NCBI RefSeq assembly: GCF_003671765.1
Contig: NZ_QPIB01000012.1
Location: forward strand, 619,883 to 683,882
Reading direction: 5' to 3'
DNA: 64,000 bases
Source: Xenophilus sp. E41
GTDB taxonomy: Bacteria; Pseudomonadota; Gammaproteobacteria; Burkholderiales; Burkholderiaceae_C
A program made the translations under genes and the position numbers. Positions 8,664 to 17,149 of the stretch are shown here, piece after piece. Position 1 is the first letter of the stretch. Each line of letters begins with the position of its first letter. Under the pieces are notes generated by a model that worked only from the letters and a program-made list of their open reading frames with translations, did no database searches and was not told the DNA's origin.

Positions 8664-10742
8664 TCAGGCCGTGAGGCGCCGCTTGTCGTGGCGACGGGCG
8701 CGGCGGCGCAGCATGGCCAGCATCGACAGCGCCACGGCCACCGCGCCGAAGACCTCGGGCTCGGGCGTGCTGGGCACTTCGGCGCCCAGCGCGTTCTCGC
8801 TCACTCCTTGCGGCAACGGCAGGGGCTGGTTCACGCTGTCGCTGCCGGCCGTGTTGCGCACCACCTTGTCCACGGCGATGAAGCTCGTGTACTGCGTGAG
8901 CAGGCTGTACTTCAGGCCCAGGTCGGTGATGGCCTGCTTGTAGCGGTCACCCGCCTCCAGCGCCTCCTGGTCGGACAGCGCGGCGATGCGGTGGCGCGCC
9001 CACAGCGCACGCAGCGCGCTCGCGTTCTGCGCCGTGCGGCCGTCGATGCGCAGTTCCTGCTTCCACGGGCCGCTGGCGCTCTGGCCCTCGATGGTGACGC
9101 CCCCCTTGGCTTCGCCGCGCCACTTGCCGAAAACGATCACCGGCCGCTCGCCGAGCACGTCGGGCAGCTGCTGCGGCTCGACGTCGTACACGTCCAGGCC
9201 GCCGAAGGTGGCGCGCACCTTCGTCAGCACGGGCGACTCGACCATGCGTCGAAAGCGCGCCGCCTGCTCGGCCGCCTGCACCGGGTCGGTGATGATGAAG
9301 GGCTCGCCCATGCCGGCGCGGGCCAGGCCTTCCATGAGGTGGCGGTTCACCGACGAGCCGATGCCGAAGGAGAACAGGTTCGCCTTGTCGAGGTTCCTGC
9401 GCACGAGCTCAAAGGCCTCGCGCTCGACGGTCACGTAGCCGTCGGTCACGACGACGATGCTGCGCGAGACGTTCGCGGCCTTGGGTTCGGCGTACACGCG
9501 CTTGAGCGCGGGAATGAGTTCGGTGCTGCCGCCGCCGCTGTAGTTCTTGATGGTGGCCAGGGCCTGCTCGATGTTGGCCCGCGTGGCGGGCACGGAATGG
9601 TCGTTGAGCATCCTGTTGCTGCCCGAGAACAGCAGCACGTTGAAGGTGTCGCTGGGTCGCAGGCCGCCGATCAGGCGCTCGAGCATCGCCTTGGCGGTGT
9701 CGAGCGGAAAGCCGTGCATCGAACCCGAGATGTCGACCACGAAGATGTAGTCGCGCGGCGAGATGGCGCTGGCGGCGACCGACTTCGGCGGCTCGACCAT
9801 GGCCAGGAAGAAGTTCTCCGCGCCCTCGCCCGTGCCCTTGTAGAGCATCAGGCCCGATTCGATCTTCTCGCCGGCGAGGCGGTAGTCGATGACCACATCG
9901 CGGTTGTCCAGCGGACGGCCGTCGGCCCTCAGCGCCACGTCGGCGTGGCGGGCCTCGTCGCTGGTCTTGACGTCGATGGCGTGGGTGAGCGAGCGCACTT
10001 CCTTGATGCCCATGGGCGTGTCGATCGCGACCTTCATCCTGAACGAGGTGTTGGGCGCCACGTCGGCACGCAGCGTCGGCTGAGCGACCCACTTCGCCTG
10101 TGCGTTCTCCGATCGAGGGCTGTTGTAGCGCGGCCCCACCACCGTCGGAAAGACGAACTGGTAGTTGCCTGCCTGCGGCACCAGCAGCTCGGTGTAGCGC
10201 AGTTCGACCTTCACGTCGTCGCCGGGCAGGATGTTGGCGACGTTCATCTGGAACACGTTGGGCAGTTGCTGTTCCAGCAGCGCGGCGGTCTTGCCCTCCT
10301 GCTTCGCCGTCTCGTACTCGATGCGGGCCTGCTGCTTCTCGCGGATCTGCGCCGTGATGAGGCGGTCGGCGAGGCGCACCGTGAGGCCGCCCACGGCCGC
10401 CTTGGTCGAGCCGGGGAACACGTACCTGGCCTCGATCGGGCGCTGCCCCTCGTTGCGGTAGGTCTGGGTGACGGTGACATCGGCGATCACGCCCGAGATG
10501 CGCACGTCGACCTCGGTGCCCTTGAGGGGCAGGCGGTCCACGTCCGGCGAGTCGCTCTTGACGAAGAAATACGGGCTCTCGGTCTTCTGGCGAGGGGCGG
10601 CCTCCTGCGCGTGCAGCGGCCGGGCCGTGAGCAGCACGAAGCAGGTGGTGGCCACGCCCACGGTGGCGAGCCAGAGCCAGCGGCCGGCGCGTGGTGCCGC
10701 GGGGGCGGACGGGAGAGGTTCGGTGAGGGTGGCGGCTTCCAT
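8664..10742 (-). CDS. VIT and VWA domain protein with PEP-CTERM-like C-terminal anchor
   Basis: A 692-residue exported protein. ATG 10742 is preceded by AAGGAG; an upstream extension in frame is not protein-like. Layout: an N-terminal membrane/signal segment around residues 20-45 ending near ARPLHAQ, a VIT domain (about 60-190, with DVTVTQTYRNEG and YVFPG), and a VWA domain whose metal-ion site is DISGSM near residue 335. It ends with a tripartite anchor: TPEPE, a hydrophobic stretch, then LRRRARR. VIT/VWA proteins resemble inter-alpha-trypsin inhibitor heavy chains and bind other proteins. It is the likely substrate of the adjacent exosortase. First gene of an operon facing away from creD. 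Confidence 0.88.
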   Translation of the reverse strand: MEAATLTEPLPSAPAAPRAGRWLWLATVGVATTCFVLLTARPLHAQEAAPRQKTESPYFFVKSDSPDVDRLPLKGTEVDVRISGVIADVTVTQTYRNEGQRPIEARYVFPGSTKAAVGGLTVRLADRLITAQIREKQQARIEYETAKQEGKTAALLEQQLPNVFQMNVANILPGDDVKVELRYTELLVPQAGNYQFVFPTVVGPRYNSPRSENAQAKWVAQPTLRADVAPNTSFRMKVAIDTPMGIKEVRSLTHAIDVKTSDEARHADVALRADGRPLDNRDVVIDYRLAGEKIESGLMLYKGTGEGAENFFLAMVEPPKSVAASAISPRDYIFVVDISGSMHGFPLDTAKAMLERLIGGLRPSDTFNVLLFSGSNRMLNDHSVPATRANIEQALATIKNYSGGGSTELIPALKRVYAEPKAANVSRSIVVVTDGYVTVEREAFELVRRNLDKANLFSFGIGSSVNRHLMEGLARAGMGEPFIITDPVQAAEQAARFRRMVESPVLTKVRATFGGLDVYDVEPQQLPDVLGERPVIVFGKWRGEAKGGVTIEGQSASGPWKQELRIDGRTAQNASALRALWARHRIAALSDQEALEAGDRYKQAITDLGLKYSLLTQYTSFIAVDKVVRNTAGSDSVNQPLPLPQGVSENALGAEVPSTPEPEVFGAVAVALSMLAMLRRRARRHDKRRLTA

Positions 10743-10852
10743 GAAGGGGCTCCTTGAGATCGGTGTGCGTCGAGGCGCAGCGCCACTGTCGAAGCCCGCC
10801 GAGAAGCCATGAGGAAGCGCACGAGAAGCGATCTCGAAGCCCGGCGCGCTGT

Positions 10853-10868
10853 GTGAAGTCCGTGTGAA
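10853..10868 (-). promoter_or_regulatory. perfect CreB binding site (cre-tag) between creD and the VIT/exosortase operon
   Basis: The minus strand reads TTCACACGGACTTCAC, exactly TTCAC-N6-TTCAC, the direct repeat bound by CreB in E. coli and by BlrA in Aeromonas. It is in the 221-base divergent gap, 111 bases upstream of the VIT/VWA start and 96 bases upstream of creD. creB and creC themselves are encoded 5-7 kb to the right. Binding is inferred from the match and the presence of the regulator. Confidence 0.7.
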
Positions 10869-10963
10869 GTGGCGGTGCGAAACGCAGGCCCGCGGCTTCA
10901 TACGCACTTCGGCCGGCGCGGCAACCATCGGCTCCCATCGCATTCACGGAGAGGACAACCCAG

Positions 10964-12478
10964 ATGATCCAGACGCTTCGCAACTCCGCACTCGTCAAGG
11001 TGCTCGCGCTGGTGGCGCTCACCCTGCTGCTGTGCATCCCGCTGGCCGAGATCGGCTCGCTGATCCGCGAGCGCGGCCAGAGCCAGGCCGAGGCGGCCCA
11101 GGAGCTGGCAAGCACGCATGCCGGCGCCCAGACCGTCGCCGGCCCCTTCCTGGTGCTGCCCTGGGTGGAGCAATGGACCGAGACCGAGCGCAACAGCAAG
11201 GGCGAGGTGACGGGGCAATCGCAGCGCACCAAGGCACGCACCGCCATCGTCTTCCCCGAGCGGCTGAAGATCGACGGCCGCATGACGCCCGAGGAGCGCT
11301 ACCGCGGCATCTTCCGCGTGCTGTTCTACAAGCTCGATGCCACGCTGGACGGCCGCTTCGCTGCCCTCGGGCCTGCGCCGCGCCCCACCGAGCGCGGCGG
11401 CACCGTGACGCTGGGCACGCCGCGGCTGGCCTTCAGCGTGAGCGACGTGCGCGGCATCGAGGGCCTGCCCGACGCCACGCTGGGCGGCGCGCCGCTGCGC
11501 TTCCAGCAGGGCATTCCCGGCCTGGGCCAGGCGGGGGCCCTGCAGGGCATCCATGCGCCCTTGTCCGGCGAGGCGCTGCACGCGCTGACGAGCGGCCAGG
11601 CGATGGACTTCCGCCTGGCCTTGAAGCTGGTCGGGCAGGAGCAGCTGAGCATCGTGCCGGCGGCCGAGGACACCGAGGCACACCTGCAGTCGCCCTGGCC
11701 GCACCCGAGCTTCGGCGGCCGCTTCCTGGCCAGCGAGCGCACGGTGGGCGACACCGGCTTCGATGCCCGCTGGCGCGTGTCGGCGCTGGTGAGCACGGCG
11801 CGCGCCCAGTTGCTGCGCCAGTGGGCCGCCGAGGCGACGACGCCGGCAGCGGCCGACGTGGCCTGCGCCGGCGGCGACAGCGCCTGCATGGCGGCGGCCA
11901 CGGCCGCACCCGCGGCGACCACCGCGCCCGCGCGGGCCGACCTGCGCGAGGTCGACAGCTTCGACGTCGCGCTGGCACAGCCGGTGAACGTCTACTTCAT
12001 GGCCCACCGTGCCGCCAAGTACGGCGCGCTCTTCATCGGGCTGGTGCTCATGGCCAGCTTCATGTTCGAACTGTTCCGCCAGCTGCGCCTGCACCCGGTG
12101 CAGTACGGGCTGGTCGGCCTGTCGGTGGCGCTGTTCTTTTTGTTGCTGGTGGCGCTGTCGGAAAAGCTACCCTTCTGGCAGGCCTATGCGCTGTCCGCCT
12201 GCGCGAGCGTGCTGTTGCTCATGGCCTACTTCAGCGCGGTGTTGCGTGGCTGGCGCCGCGGCGTGGGATTGGGCGCTTTCGTGGCCGTGCTGTACGGCGC
12301 GCTGTACGGGCTGCTGGCCTCGGAGAACAATGCGCTGCTGCTCGGGGCCCTGCTGACCTTCGGCATGCTGGCGCTGCTGATGCTGGTGACACGGAACGTC
12401 GACTGGTATGCACTGTCTGAAGGAAGGGCCCGACCCGCCGAAGCGGCCGCCGCCACCGGCACGACGCTATCGAATTGA
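10964..12478 (+). CDS. creD: inner membrane protein CreD
   Basis: A 504-residue inner-membrane protein. One N-terminal span (residues 11-30) is followed by a large periplasmic region with the family signature GPFLVLPW, then about six C-terminal spans including MASFMFELFRQLRLHPVQYGLVG. CreD is the main output gene of CreBC in enterics, Aeromonas and Stenotrophomonas and is tied to envelope integrity and beta-lactam responses; its molecular function is unknown. The start has GGAGAGG upstream and a cre-tag at 10853-10868. The last codons (LSN and the stop) are supplied by an intergenic repeat, so the extreme C-terminus is not native to the family. Confidence 0.9.
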   Translation: MIQTLRNSALVKVLALVALTLLLCIPLAEIGSLIRERGQSQAEAAQELASTHAGAQTVAGPFLVLPWVEQWTETERNSKGEVTGQSQRTKARTAIVFPERLKIDGRMTPEERYRGIFRVLFYKLDATLDGRFAALGPAPRPTERGGTVTLGTPRLAFSVSDVRGIEGLPDATLGGAPLRFQQGIPGLGQAGALQGIHAPLSGEALHALTSGQAMDFRLALKLVGQEQLSIVPAAEDTEAHLQSPWPHPSFGGRFLASERTVGDTGFDARWRVSALVSTARAQLLRQWAAEATTPAAADVACAGGDSACMAAATAAPAATTAPARADLREVDSFDVALAQPVNVYFMAHRAAKYGALFIGLVLMASFMFELFRQLRLHPVQYGLVGLSVALFFLLLVALSEKLPFWQAYALSACASVLLLMAYFSAVLRGWRRGVGLGAFVAVLYGALYGLLASENNALLLGALLTFGMLALLMLVTRNVDWYALSEGRARPAEAAAATGTTLSN

Positions 12479-12525
12479 TAGCTGCCAGCGCCCGTCCCCT
12501 GGGCGCTGGCAGCCAATTTCATCCT
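12464..12525 (+). repeat. short GCTAT/ATAGC intergenic element, copy 2
   Basis: GCTATCGAATTGATAGC at 12466-12482 is followed by a perfect 11-bp inverted repeat (TGCCAGCGCCC at 12483-12493 and GGGCGCTGGCA at 12501-12511). The palindrome encodes the last residues and TGA stop of creD. It is the cleanest copy in the window and sits directly before PBP1A. Confidence 0.8.
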
Positions 12526-12546
12526 CAAGTTTCTGATTCTTTTTCT

Positions 12547-14976
12547 ATGCCTTCCACGTCTCGCCCCTGGTCTCCGCGCGCCAAGCGCATCGCGCTGTGG
12601 AGCGCGGCCGGGGTGGGCGGCGCGCTCGCCGCCGGCCTGCTGGCCATCGGCGTCGCCCTCGTCCTCATCGCGCCGCAGTTACCCGATGTTTCATCTCTGG
12701 CCAACTACCAGCCCAAGCTGCCGCTGCGCGTCTACACGGCCGACGGCGCGCTGATCGGCGAGTTCGGCGAGGAGCGCCGCGAGCTGGTGCCGATCGACAG
12801 GATCCCCCGCGTGCTCAAGGACGCGGTGCTGGCCACCGAGGACGCCCGCTTCTACCAGCACGGCGGCATCGACACCAAGGGCGTGATGCGCGCGGTGTTC
12901 GCCAACCTCTCGGGCGGCCGGGCGCAGGGCGCCTCGACCATCACGCAGCAGGTGGCACGCAACATGTTCCTCACCTCCGAACGCACCGTGAGCCGCAAGC
13001 TCAAGGAGGCGATCCTGGCCTGGCGGCTGGAGGACAAGCTCACCAAGGACCAGATCCTCGAGATCTACCTGAACCAGATCTACCTGGGCAACCGCGCCTA
13101 CGGCTTCGCGGCGGCGGCGCAGACCTACTTCGGCAAGCCGCTGGACCAGATCACCACCTCCGAGGCCGCGATGCTCGCCGGCCTGCCCAAGGCGCCCGGC
13201 ACCAACAACCCGGTGGCCAACCCGCGCCGCGCCGTCGCCCGGCAGCAGTACGTGATCCAGCGCATGGTCGAGACCGGCTACCTCAAGCCCGCCGACGCCG
13301 AGGCCGCGCGCGCCGAGCCGCTGAAGCTGCGCGAGGCCAACGACCCCACGCGCGTGCACGCCGAGTACGTGGCCGAGATGGTGCGCCAGCAGATGGTCGA
13401 CAAGTTCGGCGATGCGGCCTACACGCGCGGCCTGAACGTGACGACCACGCTCGTCGCCGCCGACCAGAACGCCGCGTACGCCGCCCTGCGCGCCGGGCTG
13501 CTCGACTACGAGCAGCGCCAGCCCTACCGTGGCCCCGAGGGCCTGGTCGCCGACCTGCCCACCGAGCCGAAGGCACTCGACCAGGCGATCGACGAGGCCC
13601 TGGCCGACCACCCCGACAACGGCGAACTGGTGGCCGCCGTGGTGCTCGATGCGAGCCCGAAGAAGATCACCGCCGTGCGTGCCAACGGCGACACGGTCGA
13701 GGTCACCGGCCGCGGCCTGCAACTCGCGCAGCGCGCGCTGAACGACAAGGCGCAGGCTCCGGTTCGCATCCAGCGCGGGGCCATCATCCGCCTGGAGCCC
13801 AACGGCAAGACCTGGGAGGTGGCTCAACTGCCCGAGGTGGAAGGCGCCTTCGTCTCGCTCGACCCGCGCGACGGGTCCGTCAAGGCCCTGGTCGGCGGCT
13901 TCGACTTCAACAAGAACAAGTTCAACCACGTGACGCAGGCCTGGCGCCAGCCGGGCTCGAGCTTCAAGCCCTTCATCTATTCGGCCGCGCTCGAGAAGGG
14001 ATTCGGCCCGGCGACGGTGGTGAACGACGCGCCGCTGGTGTTCGATTCCGCCGCCACCGGCGGCCAGCCCTGGGAGCCGAAGAACTTCGAAGGCGGCTTC
14101 GATGGTCCGATGAGCCTGCGCACCGCGCTGCAGAAGTCGAAGAACCTGGTGACCATCCGCGTGCTCGACGCCATCACGCCGCAGTACGCGCAGGAGTGGA
14201 TCGGCCGCTTCGGGTTCGACCCGGCCAAGCACCCGGCCTACCTCACCATGGGCCTGGGTGCAGGCTCCGTCACGCCCCTGCAGATGGCCGGCGCCTACGC
14301 CGTATTCGCCAACGGCGGCCTGCGCGTGCAGCCGCAGCTGGTGACGCGCATCGCCGACGCGCGGGGCCAGGTGATCGAGGACACGCCCCTGCCGCCGGTC
14401 GACGAGGCCCAGCGCGCGATTCCCGCGCGCAACGCCTTCGTGATGGACAGCCTGCTCAACTCGGTGGTTCGCAGCGGCACCGGCTACAAGGCGTATGCGG
14501 CGCTCAAGCGCGACGACCTGTACGGCAAGACGGGCACCACCAACGATTCCTTCGACGCCTGGTTCGCCGGCTTCCAGCCCACGCGCGTGGGCATCGCCTG
14601 GGTGGGCTACGACACGCCCCGCCAGCTGGGCGTGCGCGGCGAGACCGGCGGCAGCGTCGCGCTGCCGGTGTGGACCGCCTACATGAAGACCGCGCTCAAG
14701 GGCGTGCCGGTCGCCCGGCTGGCCGTGCCCGAAGGCGTGACCGACGTCGGCGGTGACTGGGCCTACAACGAGTACGCCAACGGCGGCGGCGTGCAGGCCC
14801 TGGGCGTGGAGCCGACGGCACCTGCGATGCCGGGCACCGGCCCCGACGCGGGCACGGTGCCGGGCATGGGCAGCAACGTGCCGGCGGAGCTGGGCGTGTT
14901 CCCGATGGGGCAGCAGTCTCCGGGGGCGAGGCGCGATTCGCCCGAGCGCAACCGGATCCTGGACCTGTTCCGCTGA
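12547..14976 (+). CDS. mrcA: penicillin-binding protein 1A, bifunctional
   Basis: An 809-residue class A PBP of usual length. A cytoplasmic basic N-terminus and one membrane span (about 19-42) are followed by the GT51 domain with catalytic Glu98 (ATEDARFYQHGG) and GASTITQQVARN. The transpeptidase domain has the acylated serine in SSFK (Ser471), SKN and KTG (Lys661). It polymerises lipid II and cross-links peptides at the inner membrane. ATG 12547 is chosen because the protein begins in the familiar way there, but no strong ribosome site precedes it. The gene follows creD after a short repeat; co-transcription is possible. Confidence 0.93.
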   Translation: MPSTSRPWSPRAKRIALWSAAGVGGALAAGLLAIGVALVLIAPQLPDVSSLANYQPKLPLRVYTADGALIGEFGEERRELVPIDRIPRVLKDAVLATEDARFYQHGGIDTKGVMRAVFANLSGGRAQGASTITQQVARNMFLTSERTVSRKLKEAILAWRLEDKLTKDQILEIYLNQIYLGNRAYGFAAAAQTYFGKPLDQITTSEAAMLAGLPKAPGTNNPVANPRRAVARQQYVIQRMVETGYLKPADAEAARAEPLKLREANDPTRVHAEYVAEMVRQQMVDKFGDAAYTRGLNVTTTLVAADQNAAYAALRAGLLDYEQRQPYRGPEGLVADLPTEPKALDQAIDEALADHPDNGELVAAVVLDASPKKITAVRANGDTVEVTGRGLQLAQRALNDKAQAPVRIQRGAIIRLEPNGKTWEVAQLPEVEGAFVSLDPRDGSVKALVGGFDFNKNKFNHVTQAWRQPGSSFKPFIYSAALEKGFGPATVVNDAPLVFDSAATGGQPWEPKNFEGGFDGPMSLRTALQKSKNLVTIRVLDAITPQYAQEWIGRFGFDPAKHPAYLTMGLGAGSVTPLQMAGAYAVFANGGLRVQPQLVTRIADARGQVIEDTPLPPVDEAQRAIPARNAFVMDSLLNSVVRSGTGYKAYAALKRDDLYGKTGTTNDSFDAWFAGFQPTRVGIAWVGYDTPRQLGVRGETGGSVALPVWTAYMKTALKGVPVARLAVPEGVTDVGGDWAYNEYANGGGVQALGVEPTAPAMPGTGPDAGTVPGMGSNVPAELGVFPMGQQSPGARRDSPERNRILDLFR

Positions 14977-15012
14977 ACGCGCCGGCCCCGGCGCCAGCTG
15001 CCGCCGGCGGCC

Positions 15013-15432
15013 TCAGGCGCCGCCGTATTCGGCCATCACGTCCGCCAGGCTCGGGTTGGCTTTCGCACGGCCGCGCACGAAGACGATCGGCAGGGGCCCT
15101 CGCATCACCGCGGACACCGCCGCCGCCTGCCCGGCGTCGCCGCCTTCGAAGCGGAAGCTGACGTTGTGGGTGCGCACCACGGGGATGCCCTTGCGGTCGA
15201 GGTCCTCGGCCAGCCGGTCCGCGCGCTGGGCATCCTCTTCCGGGCAGTCCTGCGCGGCCACCACGAAGACCGCACGGTCGCTCTGGCCTTCGGCGCGCGG
15301 CAATGCCACGAAGCCGCTGGTCGAGCGCGAGGCTGCGGCCGACGCGGGCCCCGAGGGCCCGGACGACGACTTCCAGTGGTGGTAGCCCGCGCCCACGATG
15401 GCCAGCACGATCAGCAGTTTCAGTACGTTCAT
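15013..15432 (-). CDS. small membrane-anchored protein of unknown function
   Basis: A 139-residue protein with a single N-terminal membrane span (NVLKLLIVLAIVGAGYHHW), a Gly/Ser/Pro linker and a periplasmic region of about 90 residues. That region contains AAQDCPEEDAQRADRLAEDL and VVRTHNVSF. It looks like a small alpha/beta sulphydryl-containing domain, but I do not recognise the family. A strong GAAGGAGAG ribosome site precedes ATG 15432. It lies 47 bases after creC on the same strand and so could belong to the cre operon. Convergent with PBP1A. Confidence 0.7.
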   Translation of the reverse strand: MNVLKLLIVLAIVGAGYHHWKSSSGPSGPASAAASRSTSGFVALPRAEGQSDRAVFVVAAQDCPEEDAQRADRLAEDLDRKGIPVVRTHNVSFRFEGGDAGQAAAVSAVMRGPLPIVFVRGRAKANPSLADVMAEYGGA

Positions 15433-15479
15433 CGATTTCTCTCCTTCTCCTGCACTTCAATGTCTCGTGAACCGCCGCG

Positions 15480-16946
15480 TCACAGCCCGATCCGGCCCGA
15501 GTCCCGCGGCAGTTGCCCCAGGGGCAGCGTCAGCGTGGCCATCGCACCGCCGCCTGCTGCATTGCCCAGCTCGATGCGCCCGCGGTGCAGGGTGGCGATC
15601 TCCTTGACGAAGGCCAGGCCCAGGCCGGTGCTCTTCTTCTGGCTGTGGGGCCGCGCGAGCGAGTAGAACTTCTCGAACACCTTGTCGCTCGCGTAGTCGG
15701 GAATGCCGGGCCCGTGGTCGCGCACAGTGATGCGCACCTGGCGCGAGGTGGCGGCCAGCCCCAACACCACCTTGCCCCCGGCCGGCGAGAAGTCGATGGC
15801 GTTGGCCAGCAGGTTGCTCACGGCGCGGCGCAGCAGGAAGGGGTCGCCCTCGGTTGCCGCATCGGCGCGCAGTTCCAGCCGCACCTGCACCTGGCGCAGC
15901 GCGGCCGCGGCTTGCGCGCCGTCGGCCACCTCTTCGAGCAGCGGACGCAGGGACACGGGCTCGACGCGGTCGAGCACGCGCCGCGTCTCGAGCGCGGTGA
16001 GCTCCATCATGCGGTCGACGATCTCCTGGATGCGCTGGGTCTCGCGCGCGATGTTGGCCAGGAAGCGCTCGCGCTGCGCCGGCGGCATGCCCTCTTCCTG
16101 CAGCAGCTCGGCCGCGCCGCGGATGGCCGACAGCGGGCTCTTCACCTCGTGCGTGAAGGTCTGGACGTAGTCGGCGACGTAGTTTCGGCCGGTGACGGCA
16201 TCGCGCATCTCGTGCACGGCGCCACGCAGCATGCCGAAGGCCTGGCGGACCATGCGCACCGGATGGAAGCCACGCTGCCGGCGCAGCCAGCGCAGGTAGT
16301 CGGCGGTGAGCCCGAAGGGCCGCACCAGCCACACCGAGAGGATGAGTGCGAAGACCAGCAGCGCCGCCGCCGAACCGATGCCCACCCACAGCGTGCGCGT
16401 GCGCGCGTCCTCGACGAACTGGCCGAAGCTCTGCACCGGCTTGCCGACGCTGACCATGCCGACGATCTCGCCGTTCCAGCGCACCGGCGCGCCGACGTAC
16501 ATCACCGAGCTCAGCGGGTCGGACTCGACGTCGCGCGAGGAGCGCGCGCCGTACTGGCCCGCGAGCGTGCGGTTGACGTCGCGCCACTGCGAGAAGTCGG
16601 CGCCGGTGGCGCGCCCCGTCGAATCGAAGAGCACGTGCCCCGCGCGGTCGGTGACGTACACGCGCAGCTCCACGCGCCGCTTGTGCAGGTTGTAGATCTG
16701 CGCCGAGAACTCGCGTGCATAGACGGTGCGGAACAGCGGCTCCAGCCGCGCGGTGTTGATGGCGCCGGCCACCACGTCCTGCTCGACCAGGCTGGCGATG
16801 AGCTGCGAGGTCTCGACCAGCGATTCCTCCGCCGACTCGCGGTAGCGCGGGTCGATGTCGCCCATCACGCGGTAGAGCAGCAAGCCGATGCCCACCACGT
16901 AGATGAGCAGGATGCCGATGAAGATGCGGGTGCGGCGGGACAGCAT
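15480..16946 (-). CDS. creC: sensor histidine kinase CreC
   Basis: A 488-residue inner-membrane kinase. First span at residues 8-27, a periplasmic CreC-type sensor region of about 150 residues (with ARLEPLFRTVYAREF and GAPVRWNGEIVGMVSVGKP), and a second span near 185-205. The phospho-acceptor histidine lies in FTHEVKSPLSAIRG, the N box in NLLANAIDFS, and the ATP-lid glycines in DHGPGIP and STGLGLAFVKEI. It phosphorylates CreB. The gene follows creB, but 203 bases holding two different intergenic repeats lie between them. Confidence 0.9.
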   Translation of the reverse strand: MLSRRTRIFIGILLIYVVGIGLLLYRVMGDIDPRYRESAEESLVETSQLIASLVEQDVVAGAINTARLEPLFRTVYAREFSAQIYNLHKRRVELRVYVTDRAGHVLFDSTGRATGADFSQWRDVNRTLAGQYGARSSRDVESDPLSSVMYVGAPVRWNGEIVGMVSVGKPVQSFGQFVEDARTRTLWVGIGSAAALLVFALILSVWLVRPFGLTADYLRWLRRQRGFHPVRMVRQAFGMLRGAVHEMRDAVTGRNYVADYVQTFTHEVKSPLSAIRGAAELLQEEGMPPAQRERFLANIARETQRIQEIVDRMMELTALETRRVLDRVEPVSLRPLLEEVADGAQAAAALRQVQVRLELRADAATEGDPFLLRRAVSNLLANAIDFSPAGGKVVLGLAATSRQVRITVRDHGPGIPDYASDKVFEKFYSLARPHSQKKSTGLGLAFVKEIATLHRGRIELGNAAGGGAMATLTLPLGQLPRDSGRIGL

Positions 16947-16963
16947 CAGGCGGGGTGCGCGTT

Positions 16964-17027
16964 TGCTACGAAATTCATAGCTTCCTGCGTAAGCGGGACG
17001 GGCGCTGCGGGCCGATTAGATCAAAAG
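16964..17027 (+). repeat. short GCTAT/ATAGC intergenic element, copy 3
   Basis: GCTACGAAATTCATAGC at 16965-16981, then GCGGGACGGGCGCTGCGGGCCGATT. It directly adjoins long repeat copy C, forming a composite in the creB-creC gap. Confidence 0.7.
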
Positions 17028-17035
17028 CGGACCTC

Positions 17036-17131
17036 CATACGCGAAGGGCGCGAAGGTCTCGCGAAGGACGCAGAAAAATTCGAAGGACTTCTTTCGCGTT
17101 CTTCGCGAAGCCTTTGCGTCCTTCGCGTACG
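17036..17131. repeat. long TTCGCG/CGCGAA hairpin repeat, copy C
   Basis: Runs from CATACGCGAAGGGCGCGAAGG to GCGTCCTTCGCGTACG with internal TTCGCG units and an AT-richer centre. It is the third copy and is placed between creB and creC on the same transcript, as copies A and B are within the pot-like operon. Confidence 0.8.
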
Positions 17132-17149
17132 GCTGCCCGATCCCGCATT

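Noticed and set aside
8316..10757. An 813-codon plus-strand frame opposite the exosortase and VIT/VWA genes
   Set aside because: Antisense shadow; the minus-strand genes have clear motifs, ribosome sites and coupling.
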